Assembly: GCA_965205735.1 (NCBI GenBank)
Contig: OZ242179.1
Location: forward strand, 3,038,001 to 3,102,000
DNA length: 64,000 bases
Direction of reading: 5' to 3'
Source: VXNE01 sp965205735
GTDB taxonomy: Bacteria; Pseudomonadota; Gammaproteobacteria; Pseudomonadales; Azotimanducaceae
Position numbers and translations under genes: made by a program. Positions 23,553 through 32,158 of this stretch are shown piece by piece; position 1 is the stretch's first letter, and every line of letters starts with the position of its first letter. The notes under the pieces are model-generated. The model was not told the origin of the DNA. It did not search any database and saw nothing but the letters and a program-made list of their open reading frames with translations.

Positions 23553-24597
23553 TTTCCATGGACAGTGGTTCGCGAGCGGCATTGCAGCGATCCTGCTGGC
23601 TGGTTGCGGGGGCGACAGCCTGACGCCGATCCTGGGGTGCGAGAACAGTTTCGGCATCGATGTCGATTGCCGGTTTCAGAATCCGGAAGATATGGCTCTG
23701 GCCCCGGACGGACGCATCATCATCAGCCAGTTCGGTGGCATGGACGGTAGTCCGGGCAGCCTGGTCCTGTATGAACCGCAGACGCGGTCATTGACCACGC
23801 TATTTCCCGTGCCATCGGCCCGGATAGAGCAGGAATGGGGCGATCCGAGATGCGCCTTTCCCGAATCGTTCTCGCCGCACGGGATCGACATGCAGACACG
23901 TTCCGATGGTCGGCACCAGCTTGCGGTCGTCAACCACGCGGGTCGGGAGTCCGTGGAACTGTTCCAGGTCGCGGCAGACGGCGCATTGACGTGGCGCGGC
24001 TGCGCCGAAGCTCCCGAAGGAGGCTATCTCAACGATGTCGTCGTGTTGCGAGACGGTGGTTTCTGGACAACGCGCATGTTGGACCAGGGCAGCGACACCT
24101 GGGCGTTCCTTCGCGCGCAACTCGGTTTCGACACTGGATGGGTCTACGTCTGGTCGCGGGCGGCGGGTTTCAGCAGACTGCCGGGCAGCGATGCGCCGTT
24201 TCCGAACGGCATAGAGAAGTCGGACGATGAACGTTACGCGTATCTCAATACGTTCTCGGGCGCGCGGAAAATTGATGTCGCGACAGGTGAGGTCGCGGCC
24301 GAGCGGACAATGAAACCCCTGGATAACAGCTATTGGGGCGAGGACGGGCGTCTGCTCGTTGCGTCGCACACCGGTTCCATCGCCCAGATGTTGGCCTGTA
24401 GCTCGGTGCCCGAGGGTGCCTGCGGCATGCCTTTCGAGATCGTTGCCCTCGACCCGGAAGATCTGTCGGAGCAGGTGATCATCGCGCACGAAGGCGCGCC
24501 GATGGGTGGTGCCACCGTTGCCTTGCAGCGCGACGGCGTCTACTACCTGGGAACGTTCGCCGGCGACCGCATGGGCATCGTCGACTTGACGCCTTGA
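23539..24597 (+). CDS. Beta-propeller lipoprotein (SMP-30/strictosidine-synthase-like)
   Basis: A 352-residue secreted protein with lipobox LAGC near residue 23. The body has propeller-like repeats with phrases such as PEDMALAPDGRIIISQFGG, PHGIDMQTRSDG, VLRDGGFWTTRMLDQ and DAPFPNGIEKSDDERYAYL, as in gluconolactonase/paraoxonase-like proteins. It overlaps the TonB-like gene by 14 bases. A partial, diverged second copy of its 3' end lies at 26879-27352 beyond the ATPase gene. Catalytic activity is unproven. Confidence 0.82.
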   Translation: MRSTSFHGQWFASGIAAILLAGCGGDSLTPILGCENSFGIDVDCRFQNPEDMALAPDGRIIISQFGGMDGSPGSLVLYEPQTRSLTTLFPVPSARIEQEWGDPRCAFPESFSPHGIDMQTRSDGRHQLAVVNHAGRESVELFQVAADGALTWRGCAEAPEGGYLNDVVVLRDGGFWTTRMLDQGSDTWAFLRAQLGFDTGWVYVWSRAAGFSRLPGSDAPFPNGIEKSDDERYAYLNTFSGARKIDVATGEVAAERTMKPLDNSYWGEDGRLLVASHTGSIAQMLACSSVPEGACGMPFEIVALDPEDLSEQVIIAHEGAPMGGATVALQRDGVYYLGTFAGDRMGIVDLTP

Positions 24598-24682
24598 TCG
24601 CCGCACTCACCAACTGAAGTGCTCCATATGCACACCAACTCGACCTGACGATCATGGTGCCGCCGGTGAAAGTATTGTCGGG

Positions 24683-26425
24683 TCATACGCCGCCTCGCCG
24701 GGGCACGGCACTCGATGCGGTCGATACTATCGAGTCCAGCTTTTCGCGGACCTCCTGATCGATCTCTTCCTCGGGAACGTACTGGGCCAACTCGTAGAAG
24801 TTCTTCTTCGCCATGAGATTGGGGAGGCCGAGCTTCTCGAAGTACGTGCGGAACAGGGGATCCAGAAAGTCGTCGCTGACCTCGGTGTTGCGATCCCAAG
24901 GTGAGCCCCGACCAAGCCTCTCCAGCGCAGAGCTGATCTCTTCAATAGCTTCGCGCATCGCTTCGAGCCGCTTGGCGGCCTCTGCCTTGATGAACAGAGG
25001 ACCGGGCAAGTCACTTGTAGCCGACTGGACTGCATACTCTTCCAAAGTCGCCCGTGAGCAGAGGTAGTTCTCGATTTCGCATTGCTCCCACATCAAGCGC
25101 TGGACCGGCGTGATGTCGGGCAGACCACCTTCGAGCCGATCGAAGAGCGCGACTCCCTTCAGGCTGGAAAGCGCCTCCCGTATTCCGTGGTAGTGGCGCT
25201 GAACGGCCGTCGGCTGATTACCTACATAGTGTACGAAAGGACGCTCGAGCGCGGCCGATGCTTTGCCGTGCCCCAGCCTTCTGGCGAACGCCTGAAGCAC
25301 GGAGAGATCGGTCGAACCCTCCAGGTACAGCACCCAGCCGGTCTGCTCGGCTTGATAGTACTGTTCGAACCCGATGTCGCGGAGAGCCTTCAGGACCTGA
25401 CTGTGGCGGCCGTCGATGCGGTGGGGCCGGCCGACGAAGGCAACGACGAGGTCTCGGTCCGCAGCCTCGTTCAGCAGAACCTCGGAGTGACTCGCGGCGA
25501 CGATCTGGCTTCCGCTTTGACGCCCCACATCCGTCAGAAGTTGATAGATCTGGCGCTGGCGAAGGATCTCGAGATGGGCGTCGGGCTCGTCCAGCAGCAG
25601 CACGGCACCGGGATTTGCGTACATGTACGCCAGCAGGAGCAGGGTCTGCTGCAGGCCCCTCCCGGTCGATGACAGGTCGAGCGTCACACCGGACTCGCGG
25701 TAGGTCATCACGATCTCGCCGCGTTCCGCGACATAGCGGGGAGGATGAAGTTCGGACCCGAACAGGCTCTCGATCTGCTCTGAGAGGATCAACCACTTCT
25801 CGGGACGATCTTCGTGAATCCGGTAGCAGAGGTTGCGCAGGACCTCGGCGGTTCGACCTTCGCCGATCCGAACGTTGACGGCACCTTGGTCCAGGCGCGT
25901 CTCCGTCGCCGCGAGACCGGACATTGCCGGCAGGAAGGCGATCTGCATCAAGCCCGCTTGCTCAGGGACGGGCATGCGCTCGGGCGCGCCACCGTCCGAA
26001 AGACGCAGGGGGCGGCAGTAGAAGGACTCCTCGTTTGCGTAGTCGAACTCCAGTCCACAGATCCAGCTTTGACCCCCGGTCACCCCTTCCACGACGATGT
26101 CGATCCGCACATTGCTTGTCTGCTGGCGACCGTCGACCTGGCGGACGTCTCGAACACGCAGTTCGTGCCACAGGAGGTTCGCGTTCGGCATCGGGAGGGA
26201 GACCAGGTCGCGGCGATTCACCGTGACCCCGGGCCGCTTCTCGGGCGTCTTCTTGCCGGAGCGCCGCTCGTTCCAGCGCTTGAGGCCGATGTCCCAGAGC
26301 GCAAGTGCCTGTAAGGCCGAAGTCTTGCCGGAGTTGTTCGGGCCGATGAAAACCACGGGGTTGCCCAGCTCGATCTCGGCCTCCCCGAAGCGCTTGAAGT
26401 TGCGCACGGTGATCTTTGTCAGCAT
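24683..26425 (-). CDS. OLD-like ATPase with C-terminal TOPRIM-type domain
   Basis: A 580-residue protein with an SMC/ABC-type ATPase and a TOPRIM-like nuclease half. Walker A is GPNNSGKTS at 28-36. The signature STGRGLQQ is at about 253-260, Walker B AVLLLDEPD at 274-282, and the H-loop AASHSEVLL near 311-318. The second half has LYLEGSTDLSVLQAF, with Glu 369 and Asp 373 as in OLD TOPRIM domains, and a later ALFDRLEGG (Asp 429). OLD-family nucleases (P2 Old, GajA of Gabija, PARIS-type ATPases) act in phage defence, so this is a solitary defence candidate. No helicase or second gene is coupled. It lies beside two MITEs. Confidence 0.85.
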   Translation of the reverse strand: MLTKITVRNFKRFGEAEIELGNPVVFIGPNNSGKTSALQALALWDIGLKRWNERRSGKKTPEKRPGVTVNRRDLVSLPMPNANLLWHELRVRDVRQVDGRQQTSNVRIDIVVEGVTGGQSWICGLEFDYANEESFYCRPLRLSDGGAPERMPVPEQAGLMQIAFLPAMSGLAATETRLDQGAVNVRIGEGRTAEVLRNLCYRIHEDRPEKWLILSEQIESLFGSELHPPRYVAERGEIVMTYRESGVTLDLSSTGRGLQQTLLLLAYMYANPGAVLLLDEPDAHLEILRQRQIYQLLTDVGRQSGSQIVAASHSEVLLNEAADRDLVVAFVGRPHRIDGRHSQVLKALRDIGFEQYYQAEQTGWVLYLEGSTDLSVLQAFARRLGHGKASAALERPFVHYVGNQPTAVQRHYHGIREALSSLKGVALFDRLEGGLPDITPVQRLMWEQCEIENYLCSRATLEEYAVQSATSDLPGPLFIKAEAAKRLEAMREAIEEISSALERLGRGSPWDRNTEVSDDFLDPLFRTYFEKLGLPNLMAKKNFYELAQYVPEEEIDQEVREKLDSIVSTASSAVPRRGGV

Positions 26426-26526
26426 GGGCGGCTGTTGTCCTGCAAGCTCCTTGGTCGGCGCGTCATCCGTTCGGGCATTCCAGTCCGAAGCTCACGCCGG
26501 GAACCACCATATCAAGGTGGGCCTAG

Positions 26527-26787
26527 TGTCGTGTCACGCGAGTTCTGGCGCTTCAGAGTTCGCCATGCGCGTCAATGCAAGGCGTGGTCCGCAGGGAATA
26601 TCGGGCATATTCGCAAGGGCCACAACGCGGCAGTGGCGTGCATGGCGATCTCCCGAAGGGCGCGCCCCACGGGGCCCGTGGCCGCGTTGCGCCCCTTGGC
26701 AATGGAGCCGACCATTCCCGGCGGGGACGCGCCTTGCCACAGACCCCGTGGGACGCGCTGAAGCGTCATAACTCGCGTGACACGACA
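26527..26787. mobile_element. MITE with TGTCGTGTCAC terminal inverted repeats
   Basis: An 18-base perfect inverted repeat, TGTCGTGTCACGCGAGTT, at 26527-26544 and 26770-26787. It continues imperfectly inward to about 32 bases (TGGCGCTTCAG versus TGACGCTTCAG). CTAG flanks both sides (26523-26526 and 26788-26791), consistent with a target duplication or with TA insertion at CTAG as in IS630-type elements. The 261-base element has no transposase gene. Confidence 0.82.
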
Positions 26788-26878
26788 CTAGGGCATTCTG
26801 TATCGACCGGATATTACCGTATGCGGTCTCTGGGACCCTACGATTTGCTCAACAAGGTGTTCGCCCTCATGGGTGTCC

Positions 26879-27352
26879 CGTCTGCTCGTTGCGTCGCACA
26901 CCGCCTGTAGCTCGGTGCCCGAGGGTGCCTGCGGCATGCGTTTCGAGATTGTTGCCCTAGCCCGCATATCTCACCAAGCCGCTTGTTCGTTAGTTGAATG
27001 TCATTTGGTTTCAAAAGGCTATGTCCGTTCTTCGGAGTTCCTCGCGGGAACAGATTGCGCTGGCCGCGCCCTCGCTGGTCTTTTTTTCGCGTGCGCGCCC
27101 ATGCTCCCTACACCATAAGGCATGGCTATGCTTCCGCTCGCAAGCACGCGCACGCGAAAAAAATCCTGCGCGATCATCGCGGCCCTTGGTGAGATATGCG
27201 GGCTAGATCCGGAAGATCTGTCGGAGCAGGTGATCATCGCGCACGAAGGCGCGCCGATGGGCGATGCCACCGTTGCCTTGCAGCGCGATGGCGTCTACTA
27301 CTTGGGTACGTTCGCCGGCGACCGCATAGGGATCGTCGATCTGTCACCGTGA
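26879..27352 (+). pseudogene. Remnant of a second propeller-lipoprotein gene, interrupted by a MITE
   Basis: The sequence matches the 3' end of the gene at 23539-24597: RLLVASHT, then CSSVPEGACGM and FEIVAL, and after the MITE DPEDLSEQVIIAHEGAP to the same C-terminus (GIVDLSP). Relative to the intact gene it lacks 21 bases (seven codons) and has scattered substitutions, so it is an old paralogue rather than a recent copy. Removing the element and one CTAG restores the GCC-CTA-GAT-CCG reading exactly. The 5' three quarters are missing. Confidence 0.9.
26961..27202. mobile_element. MITE with CCCGCATATCTCACCAAG ends and CTAG target duplication
   Basis: A 242-base element. Perfect 18-base inverted repeats lie at 26961-26978 and 27185-27202, flanked by CTAG at 26957-26960 and 27203-27206. 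The insertion site inside the propeller remnant proves the boundaries. Inside, a perfect 17-base inverted repeat (27081-27097 and 27147-27163, seven T/A followed by CGCGTGCGCG) can fold into a long hairpin. No coding capacity for a transposase. One end also occurs alone at 12693. IS5- or IS1380-type transposases make 4-base duplications, but the family is not proven. Confidence 0.9.
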
Positions 27353-27410
27353 TCGCGTCGCGGATGGCCGGGAAAACCGTATTAGGAACTCCGGTGATAA
27401 TGGGTTAACG

Positions 27411-28640
27411 TTGCTGTCTGTGGATTCCTTCGACGACATTCGTCCCTATCGCGACGACGAAGTACCGGCGGTACTGAGCCGGCTCGTGGAGGATCCGAAC
27501 GCGTTGAGAGGGGTGGCTGTCTTCGCCGCGCCATGGTGTTACCGGCTTGCGCCACGACTGACCTTGGCCGCGACGAAGCTTGGTTTGACGCGACAGGTGC
27601 GTGGTCTCGACTCCGTGAATGCCCTCCAACTTGCGCTGACCGCCTATTTCGAGAAGCTGATTCGCCGGACGACTTTGGGATTCACCTGGGACGGAGTCGA
27701 CGGCCTCGATCCTGGTCAACCGCATCTGTTCGTCTCCAACCATCGCGATATAGCGCTCGATTCCGGCTTCATGAACTACGCCTTGTGGTCGTCGGGTCGC
27801 AAGACCACCCAGATCGCAGTGGGCGATAACCTGTTCAAGAACGGAACTGCGATTGATCTGATGCGGTTGAACAAGAGCTTTTCGGTTGCACGAGCCGAGA
27901 TCGGGGCGAAGGCGCAGTTCGCCGCGCTGATGAAAACCGCCAGCTACATTCGCTCGACCATCGAAGCCGGCGAGTCCGTTTGGATCGCCCAGCGGGAGGG
28001 GCGCGCCAAGGATGGCGTCGATCAATCCAATCCGGCGCTGTTCAAGATGTTTCTGCTGGCCTACCGGGAAGAGTTCCGCTCGTTCGATGAATGGCTTCGT
28101 CGGGTAGCCCTCGTGCCGGTGTCGATTTCCTACGAACTCGATCCTTGCGCCGGGACGAAGGCAAGAGAACTGTACTTCATGGATCGCGACGGCAAGTACG
28201 ACAAGAACGAAGGCGAAGATATCGGCAGCATGGCCAAGGGCATATTTGGCTTCAAGGGGAGGGTGCACGTATCCTTCGGCGCGCGGGTAGAGGGCGAATT
28301 CGAGCAGGCGGAAGACCTTGCCAGCCACGTGGACCGGATGATCGTTCGCAACCTCAAGACCTATCCGACGCACGTATTTGCCCTGGACGGTTGCGCAGAA
28401 CTGGATCCCCGGGTACGGAAGGCGTTCTACAAGACGCTCGATGGCTGCCCCAGATCGCACCGCAAGTTCGTGTTGATGCAATACGCGAACCAGTTGCGAC
28501 ATAAACGCGACCTGGCGCGGAAATTCGAACTGAGACGGAAATCGCCGACGCGGGCGGATCGGGCTGCGATGCCAGAACGCGACGAGCACCTGACGGCTCA
28601 AGCTCACGATCCGGCGGGTCCCGTAGATTCACGGCGCTAG
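27411..28640 (+). CDS. 1-acyl-sn-glycerol-3-phosphate acyltransferase-like protein
   Basis: About 409 residues with a PlsC/PlsB-type acyltransferase core. The H-x4-D motif is FVSNHRDIALDS at about residues 107-118, and the second block is VWIAQREGRAKDG, close to the FPEG-type motif. Two starts are possible: TTG at 27411 or GTG at 27420 (VDSFDDIRPYRDDEV). It likely acylates a glycerol-phosphate-type acceptor in membrane lipid synthesis; the substrate is inferred. The 3' end overlaps the convergent comF gene by 12 bases. Confidence 0.85.
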   Translation: MLSVDSFDDIRPYRDDEVPAVLSRLVEDPNALRGVAVFAAPWCYRLAPRLTLAATKLGLTRQVRGLDSVNALQLALTAYFEKLIRRTTLGFTWDGVDGLDPGQPHLFVSNHRDIALDSGFMNYALWSSGRKTTQIAVGDNLFKNGTAIDLMRLNKSFSVARAEIGAKAQFAALMKTASYIRSTIEAGESVWIAQREGRAKDGVDQSNPALFKMFLLAYREEFRSFDEWLRRVALVPVSISYELDPCAGTKARELYFMDRDGKYDKNEGEDIGSMAKGIFGFKGRVHVSFGARVEGEFEQAEDLASHVDRMIVRNLKTYPTHVFALDGCAELDPRVRKAFYKTLDGCPRSHRKFVLMQYANQLRHKRDLARKFELRRKSPTRADRAAMPERDEHLTAQAHDPAGPVDSRR

Positions 28641-29309
28641 CGTTCGGGCGGCGGCCCAGATGCGCACGGTCGCGGCGCCGGCATCGAGCAGCGTCGCTGA
28701 GATTTCGGCCGCTGTCGCCCCCGTCGTCATGACATCGTCCACGACCGCTATATCCTTTCCAAGGAAGTCCCGAGCAGCCCGGTAGGCTCCCAACTGGTTT
28801 CGTCGGCGGGCGGCCGCATCGAGGGATCGTTGCGGTGCGGCATGACGGATGCGTTTGAGGCCGCGGTAGTCCACGGGCGCGGCGCCCATGGCGCGCGCAA
28901 TTTGGGCGGCGAGCAGCGCCGCCTGGTTGTATCCGCGCTGAATCCGCCGTCGATACGTCAGGGGTACTGGCACGATGACGTCCGGCGGATCGTCGAGTAT
29001 CAATGCATCGGCCATCAGTGCCGCCAGAATTCGCGCCTCGATCAGCCCATTGCCGTGTTTCAGGCCATGTATCACCCTCGTGAGTGGCGGGACATAGAGA
29101 TATGGCACCACGGCGCGAGCGTATGGCGGGGGAGCGACCTGACAGGCGGGGCATTCTCCGCCGCGCGCAGGCGTTGGGATCGCGCAACGTGGGCAAGCAC
29201 CGATATTGGGTCTCAGATCCGCTGCGCAAGCGCGGCAGAGATCCATGGCCCGATCGCTGTAGCTCTGGCATAGAACGCAGATGCCGGGCAGAAGTCTCCA
29301 GAACGTCAT
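28629..29309 (-). CDS. comF: ComF family phosphoribosyltransferase-like protein
   Basis: A 226-residue ComF/GntX-type protein. The N-terminal zinc-ribbon-like region has paired cysteines (CVLC, CRAC, CPRC, CPAC, within residues 12-57). The C-terminal half is a type I phosphoribosyltransferase fold with the PRPP motif IAVVDDVMTTGAT. The ATG at 29309 (MTFWRLLPG) is preferred over the upstream in-frame ATG at 29378. ComF is needed for DNA uptake in naturally competent bacteria. Confidence 0.92.
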   Translation of the reverse strand: MTFWRLLPGICVLCQSYSDRAMDLCRACAADLRPNIGACPRCAIPTPARGGECPACQVAPPPYARAVVPYLYVPPLTRVIHGLKHGNGLIEARILAALMADALILDDPPDVIVPVPLTYRRRIQRGYNQAALLAAQIARAMGAAPVDYRGLKRIRHAAPQRSLDAAARRRNQLGAYRAARDFLGKDIAVVDDVMTTGATAAEISATLLDAGAATVRIWAAARTLAP

Positions 29310-29464
29310 GACGATCCCACGGGTAGGGAGGTGGTTTATACCGCGATCAACGATCCCGGACTGCGCGAAATCCGCCATTGAGTGTGTAAGACCTTGGCGT
29401 CACAATCTGGTGCTGAGTTCGTCACGCCCCTTGGTTTTTTGACCGCGCTGCCGACGGGGAGACC

Positions 29465-30631
29465 ATGCGTTCCAATGACCACCCGCGCACGAAACGCTGG
29501 ACGGCGATACTGAGGATGGTTGTCCGCAGGGCGGTAGTTGCGCTAATCGGCGTAGGCGTTGCCTCCGTGTGCATCTATATCGCGATCCCCGTCGATGAGT
29601 CGCTGGCAATGGCGACCGATGGCGGCTATCTGGACATGCACGTGCACACGGCGGGCATCGGCGCCCGGGGCAGCGGCGCGTTCATCAATCGGGAGATGCA
29701 GGAGAGCTTTCGCTTTTCGATATATCTCAGCGCGTTCGGCGTCGACGCGGAAGAACTGGAAAGCCGGGGCGACGCCGTTGTCATCGAGAAGATCAGCGCG
29801 CAGATTGCGGCGTCGCGTCGCGTCGACAAGGCTGTCGTTCTGGCGCTGGACGGGGTCGTCGATGACGAGGGAAGGCTGGATCGGGAGGCGACGCAGCTCT
29901 ACGTGCCAAATGCGTTTGTCGCCAGTGAGACGCGCCGTTATGACAACCTGTGCTTCGGCGCCAGCGTCAATCCCCACCGCCGCGATGCGCTGCAGCGATT
30001 GCGCCAAGTCAGGGAGCAGGGTGCGCTATTGGTCAAATGGATACCCAATATCATGCATATCGATCCGGCAGACGAGGCGATTACCCGGTTCTACGAAGAA
30101 CTCGTCGCTCTCGATCTGCCCTTGTTGAGCCATGCTGGACGGGAGAGTTCGTTTGCGAGCGCCAGGGACGAACTTGGTGACCCGCGCCGATTGGGACTGC
30201 CGCTCTCCATCGGAGTCACGGTGATCGCCGCCCACATTGCGACAACGGGAACGAACGAGGCCGAGAGCAATTTCGAGCGCATCCTGCCGATGTTCGAACG
30301 CTACCCCAATCTCCATGCGGACATTTCCAGTCTGACCCAGATCAATAGACTTGACTTCCTCAAGCACGCGCTGGCGATCCCTGGCCTGGACGAGCGATTG
30401 GTCTACGGTACGGATTGGCCGCTGCAGTTCTTTCCGCTCGTTTCACCCTACTACCATCTCGACCACATCGGCCTGTCCGCGGCGAAGTCCGTTGCCGCTA
30501 TCGACAACCGGTGGGACCGCGATGTCGCCCTCAAGGAAGCGCTCGGTACGCCGCGCCACGTTTTCGCGAAAAGCGCCGCTTTGCTGGACGCGGATCGCTG
30601 CCTCCTCGAAAAGGAAGACGGCGTTGGCTAG
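29465..30631 (+). CDS. Membrane-anchored amidohydrolase-family protein
   Basis: A 388-residue protein with an N-terminal membrane helix (about residues 22-42, VVALIGVGVASVCIYIAI) followed by an amidohydrolase-2-like TIM barrel. Metal-binding signs are DMHVHT at about 57-62, LLSHAGRES, VIAAHIAT and the late LVYGTDWPL Asp. It would face the periplasm if the helix is a signal anchor. Substrate unknown. Its stop codon touches a two-hairpin repeat that separates it from the convergent mpl gene. Confidence 0.82.
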   Translation: MRSNDHPRTKRWTAILRMVVRRAVVALIGVGVASVCIYIAIPVDESLAMATDGGYLDMHVHTAGIGARGSGAFINREMQESFRFSIYLSAFGVDAEELESRGDAVVIEKISAQIAASRRVDKAVVLALDGVVDDEGRLDREATQLYVPNAFVASETRRYDNLCFGASVNPHRRDALQRLRQVREQGALLVKWIPNIMHIDPADEAITRFYEELVALDLPLLSHAGRESSFASARDELGDPRRLGLPLSIGVTVIAAHIATTGTNEAESNFERILPMFERYPNLHADISSLTQINRLDFLKHALAIPGLDERLVYGTDWPLQFFPLVSPYYHLDHIGLSAAKSVAAIDNRWDRDVALKEALGTPRHVFAKSAALLDADRCLLEKEDGVG

Positions 30632-30636
30632 CGCCA

Positions 30637-30748
30637 CAAAACCCGTCGCCCCTTCGGGTGCGCCGCGTTTTGCCCCCGCCCAAGCCCGACTGTCTCATCC
30701 CACCCGCCCGACCCGCCATCCTGTCGATCTTGCCGCTAGTGCGGCAAG
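30637..30748. repeat. Two-hairpin dispersed repeat, copy 1
   Basis: Hairpin A (30637-30672) has a TTCG loop and a 16-step stem with mismatches at steps 3, 7 and 10. A linker with CCCCCGCCCAAGCCC follows. Hairpin B (30729-30748) is a perfect 8-base stem, CTTGCCGC, around TAGT. The second copy at 53435-53521 keeps the same layout and mismatch positions with different stem bases. It lies between two convergent genes. There is no T-run, so it is not a classical terminator. Confidence 0.7.
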
Positions 30749-30760
30749 TCCGACGGCCTG

Positions 30761-32158
30761 CTAGCCGGCGAGCGTGGCGGCAAGCTTTGCGTAGACGCCG
30801 CCAAAGTTGCCATTGGACATGATCACGATATGACAGGGCGATGTGCGGGGTCTGGCCAGACGCGCCACCAAGTGATCGATATCAACCTCGACGCTCGCCT
30901 GGACCACGTTATCGCGGATGAGCTCGTTCAGGTCCCACTGGATATTCTCGCCACGGAACCAGATCACTTCGTCTGCGGGCGCGCAACAGTGCGAGAGTTC
31001 GCTGCGCAGCGAGCCGAGCGACATGGTGTGGGTGCGCGGTTCGATGACCGCGAGGATGCGTTCGGCGCCGACCTTGTCCCGCAGTCCCTGGAGGGTCGCG
31101 CGGATAGCGGTCGGATGGTGAGCGAAGTCGTCATATACCTTCACGTTGTCGCGTTCGGCGATGAGTTCAAGGCGTCGTTTCACGCCCTTGAAATAACACA
31201 ACGCCTCTACCGCGCAGTCTGCGGGGACGCCCGCGTGGCGCGCGGCGGCGATGGCCGCGAGGGCGTTGCGCACGTTGTGTTCGCCCATCAGGTCCCAGGT
31301 CACGCGGCCGATCCGGTCGCGGTTCAGGGACACATCGAACGCGCTACCGGCGCGTTCGGCATTCTCCGTATGCCAGACATCGCCGCTATCGATGGGGAGC
31401 AGCCTGCGCCGTCTGGCGGTTACCTCGCAACGCGTGACGGGGGTCCAGCAACCCATGCCCAGAACCTGGTTCACCGCGCGGTCACCTGTCGGGGCGATGA
31501 TCAGGCCCTCACCGGGTACGGAGCGAACAAGATGATGGAATTGGGTTTGAATCGCCCGCAGGTTGTCGAAGATATCGGCGTGGTCGTATTCCAGGTTATG
31601 GATGATCAGCGTTCGTGGCCGGTAGTGCATGAACTTCGAGCGGCGGTCGAAGTAGGACGTGTCGTACTCGTCGGCTTCGACCACGAAGAACGGCTGTTGG
31701 CCCAGACGCGCGGAGTAATCGAAGTTGCGGGGCACGCCTCCGATCATATAGCCCGGCGCAAGTCCGGCGTATTCCAATATCCAGGCAACCATGCTGGCCG
31801 TCGTCGTCTTGCCGTGGGTGCCCGCCACGGCGATCACCCAACGGCCGCGAAGCACGACATCCCCAAGCCACTGCGCGCCCGACATGTGGGGGATGTTCTT
31901 GTTCAGAATGTGCTCGATTCCGGGGTGGCCTCTGCCTAGCTGCGCGTTGCCGATAATGGCGAGGTCCGGCGGCGGATCGAGCTGCGCCGGGTCGAACCCC
32001 TCGTATAACGTGATATCCGCCTGGGCAAGTTGATCGCTCATCGGAGGATAGAGGGCCTTGTCCGACCCGGAGACCTGGTATCCGGCCTCCTTTGCGATGC
32101 GGGCGAGGCCGCCCATGAGCGTGCCGCCAACGCCCAGGAAATAAAGACGTTCCTGCAT
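30761..32158 (-). CDS. mpl: UDP-N-acetylmuramate:L-alanyl-gamma-D-glutamyl-meso-diaminopimelate ligase
   Basis: A 465-residue Mur-ligase family enzyme that attaches recycled tripeptide to UDP-MurNAc in peptidoglycan recycling. The N-terminus shows the Mpl pattern YFLGVGGTLMGGLARIAKEA, the ATP loop is VAGTHGKTTTASM at about residue 110-122, and the central and C-terminal domains include FVVEADEYDTSYFD and YDDFAHHPTAI. The length is normal. It starts one base after the upstream membrane-protein gene stops. Together with murU and amgK it gives the cell two wall-recycling routes. Confidence 0.96.
   Translation of the reverse strand: MQERLYFLGVGGTLMGGLARIAKEAGYQVSGSDKALYPPMSDQLAQADITLYEGFDPAQLDPPPDLAIIGNAQLGRGHPGIEHILNKNIPHMSGAQWLGDVVLRGRWVIAVAGTHGKTTTASMVAWILEYAGLAPGYMIGGVPRNFDYSARLGQQPFFVVEADEYDTSYFDRRSKFMHYRPRTLIIHNLEYDHADIFDNLRAIQTQFHHLVRSVPGEGLIIAPTGDRAVNQVLGMGCWTPVTRCEVTARRRRLLPIDSGDVWHTENAERAGSAFDVSLNRDRIGRVTWDLMGEHNVRNALAAIAAARHAGVPADCAVEALCYFKGVKRRLELIAERDNVKVYDDFAHHPTAIRATLQGLRDKVGAERILAVIEPRTHTMSLGSLRSELSHCCAPADEVIWFRGENIQWDLNELIRDNVVQASVEVDIDHLVARLARPRTSPCHIVIMSNGNFGGVYAKLAATLAG

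Noticed and set aside
24351..27352. The duplicated propeller 3' end read as attL/attR of an integrated island carrying the ATPase
   Set aside because: The right copy differs by many substitutions and a 21-base deletion, so it is an old paralogue rather than a recent attachment-site duplication, and no integrase is present.
29310..29464. The 155-base gap between comF and the amidohydrolase
   Set aside because: Divergent spacing fits two promoters, but no convincing -35/-10 pair was identified on either strand.
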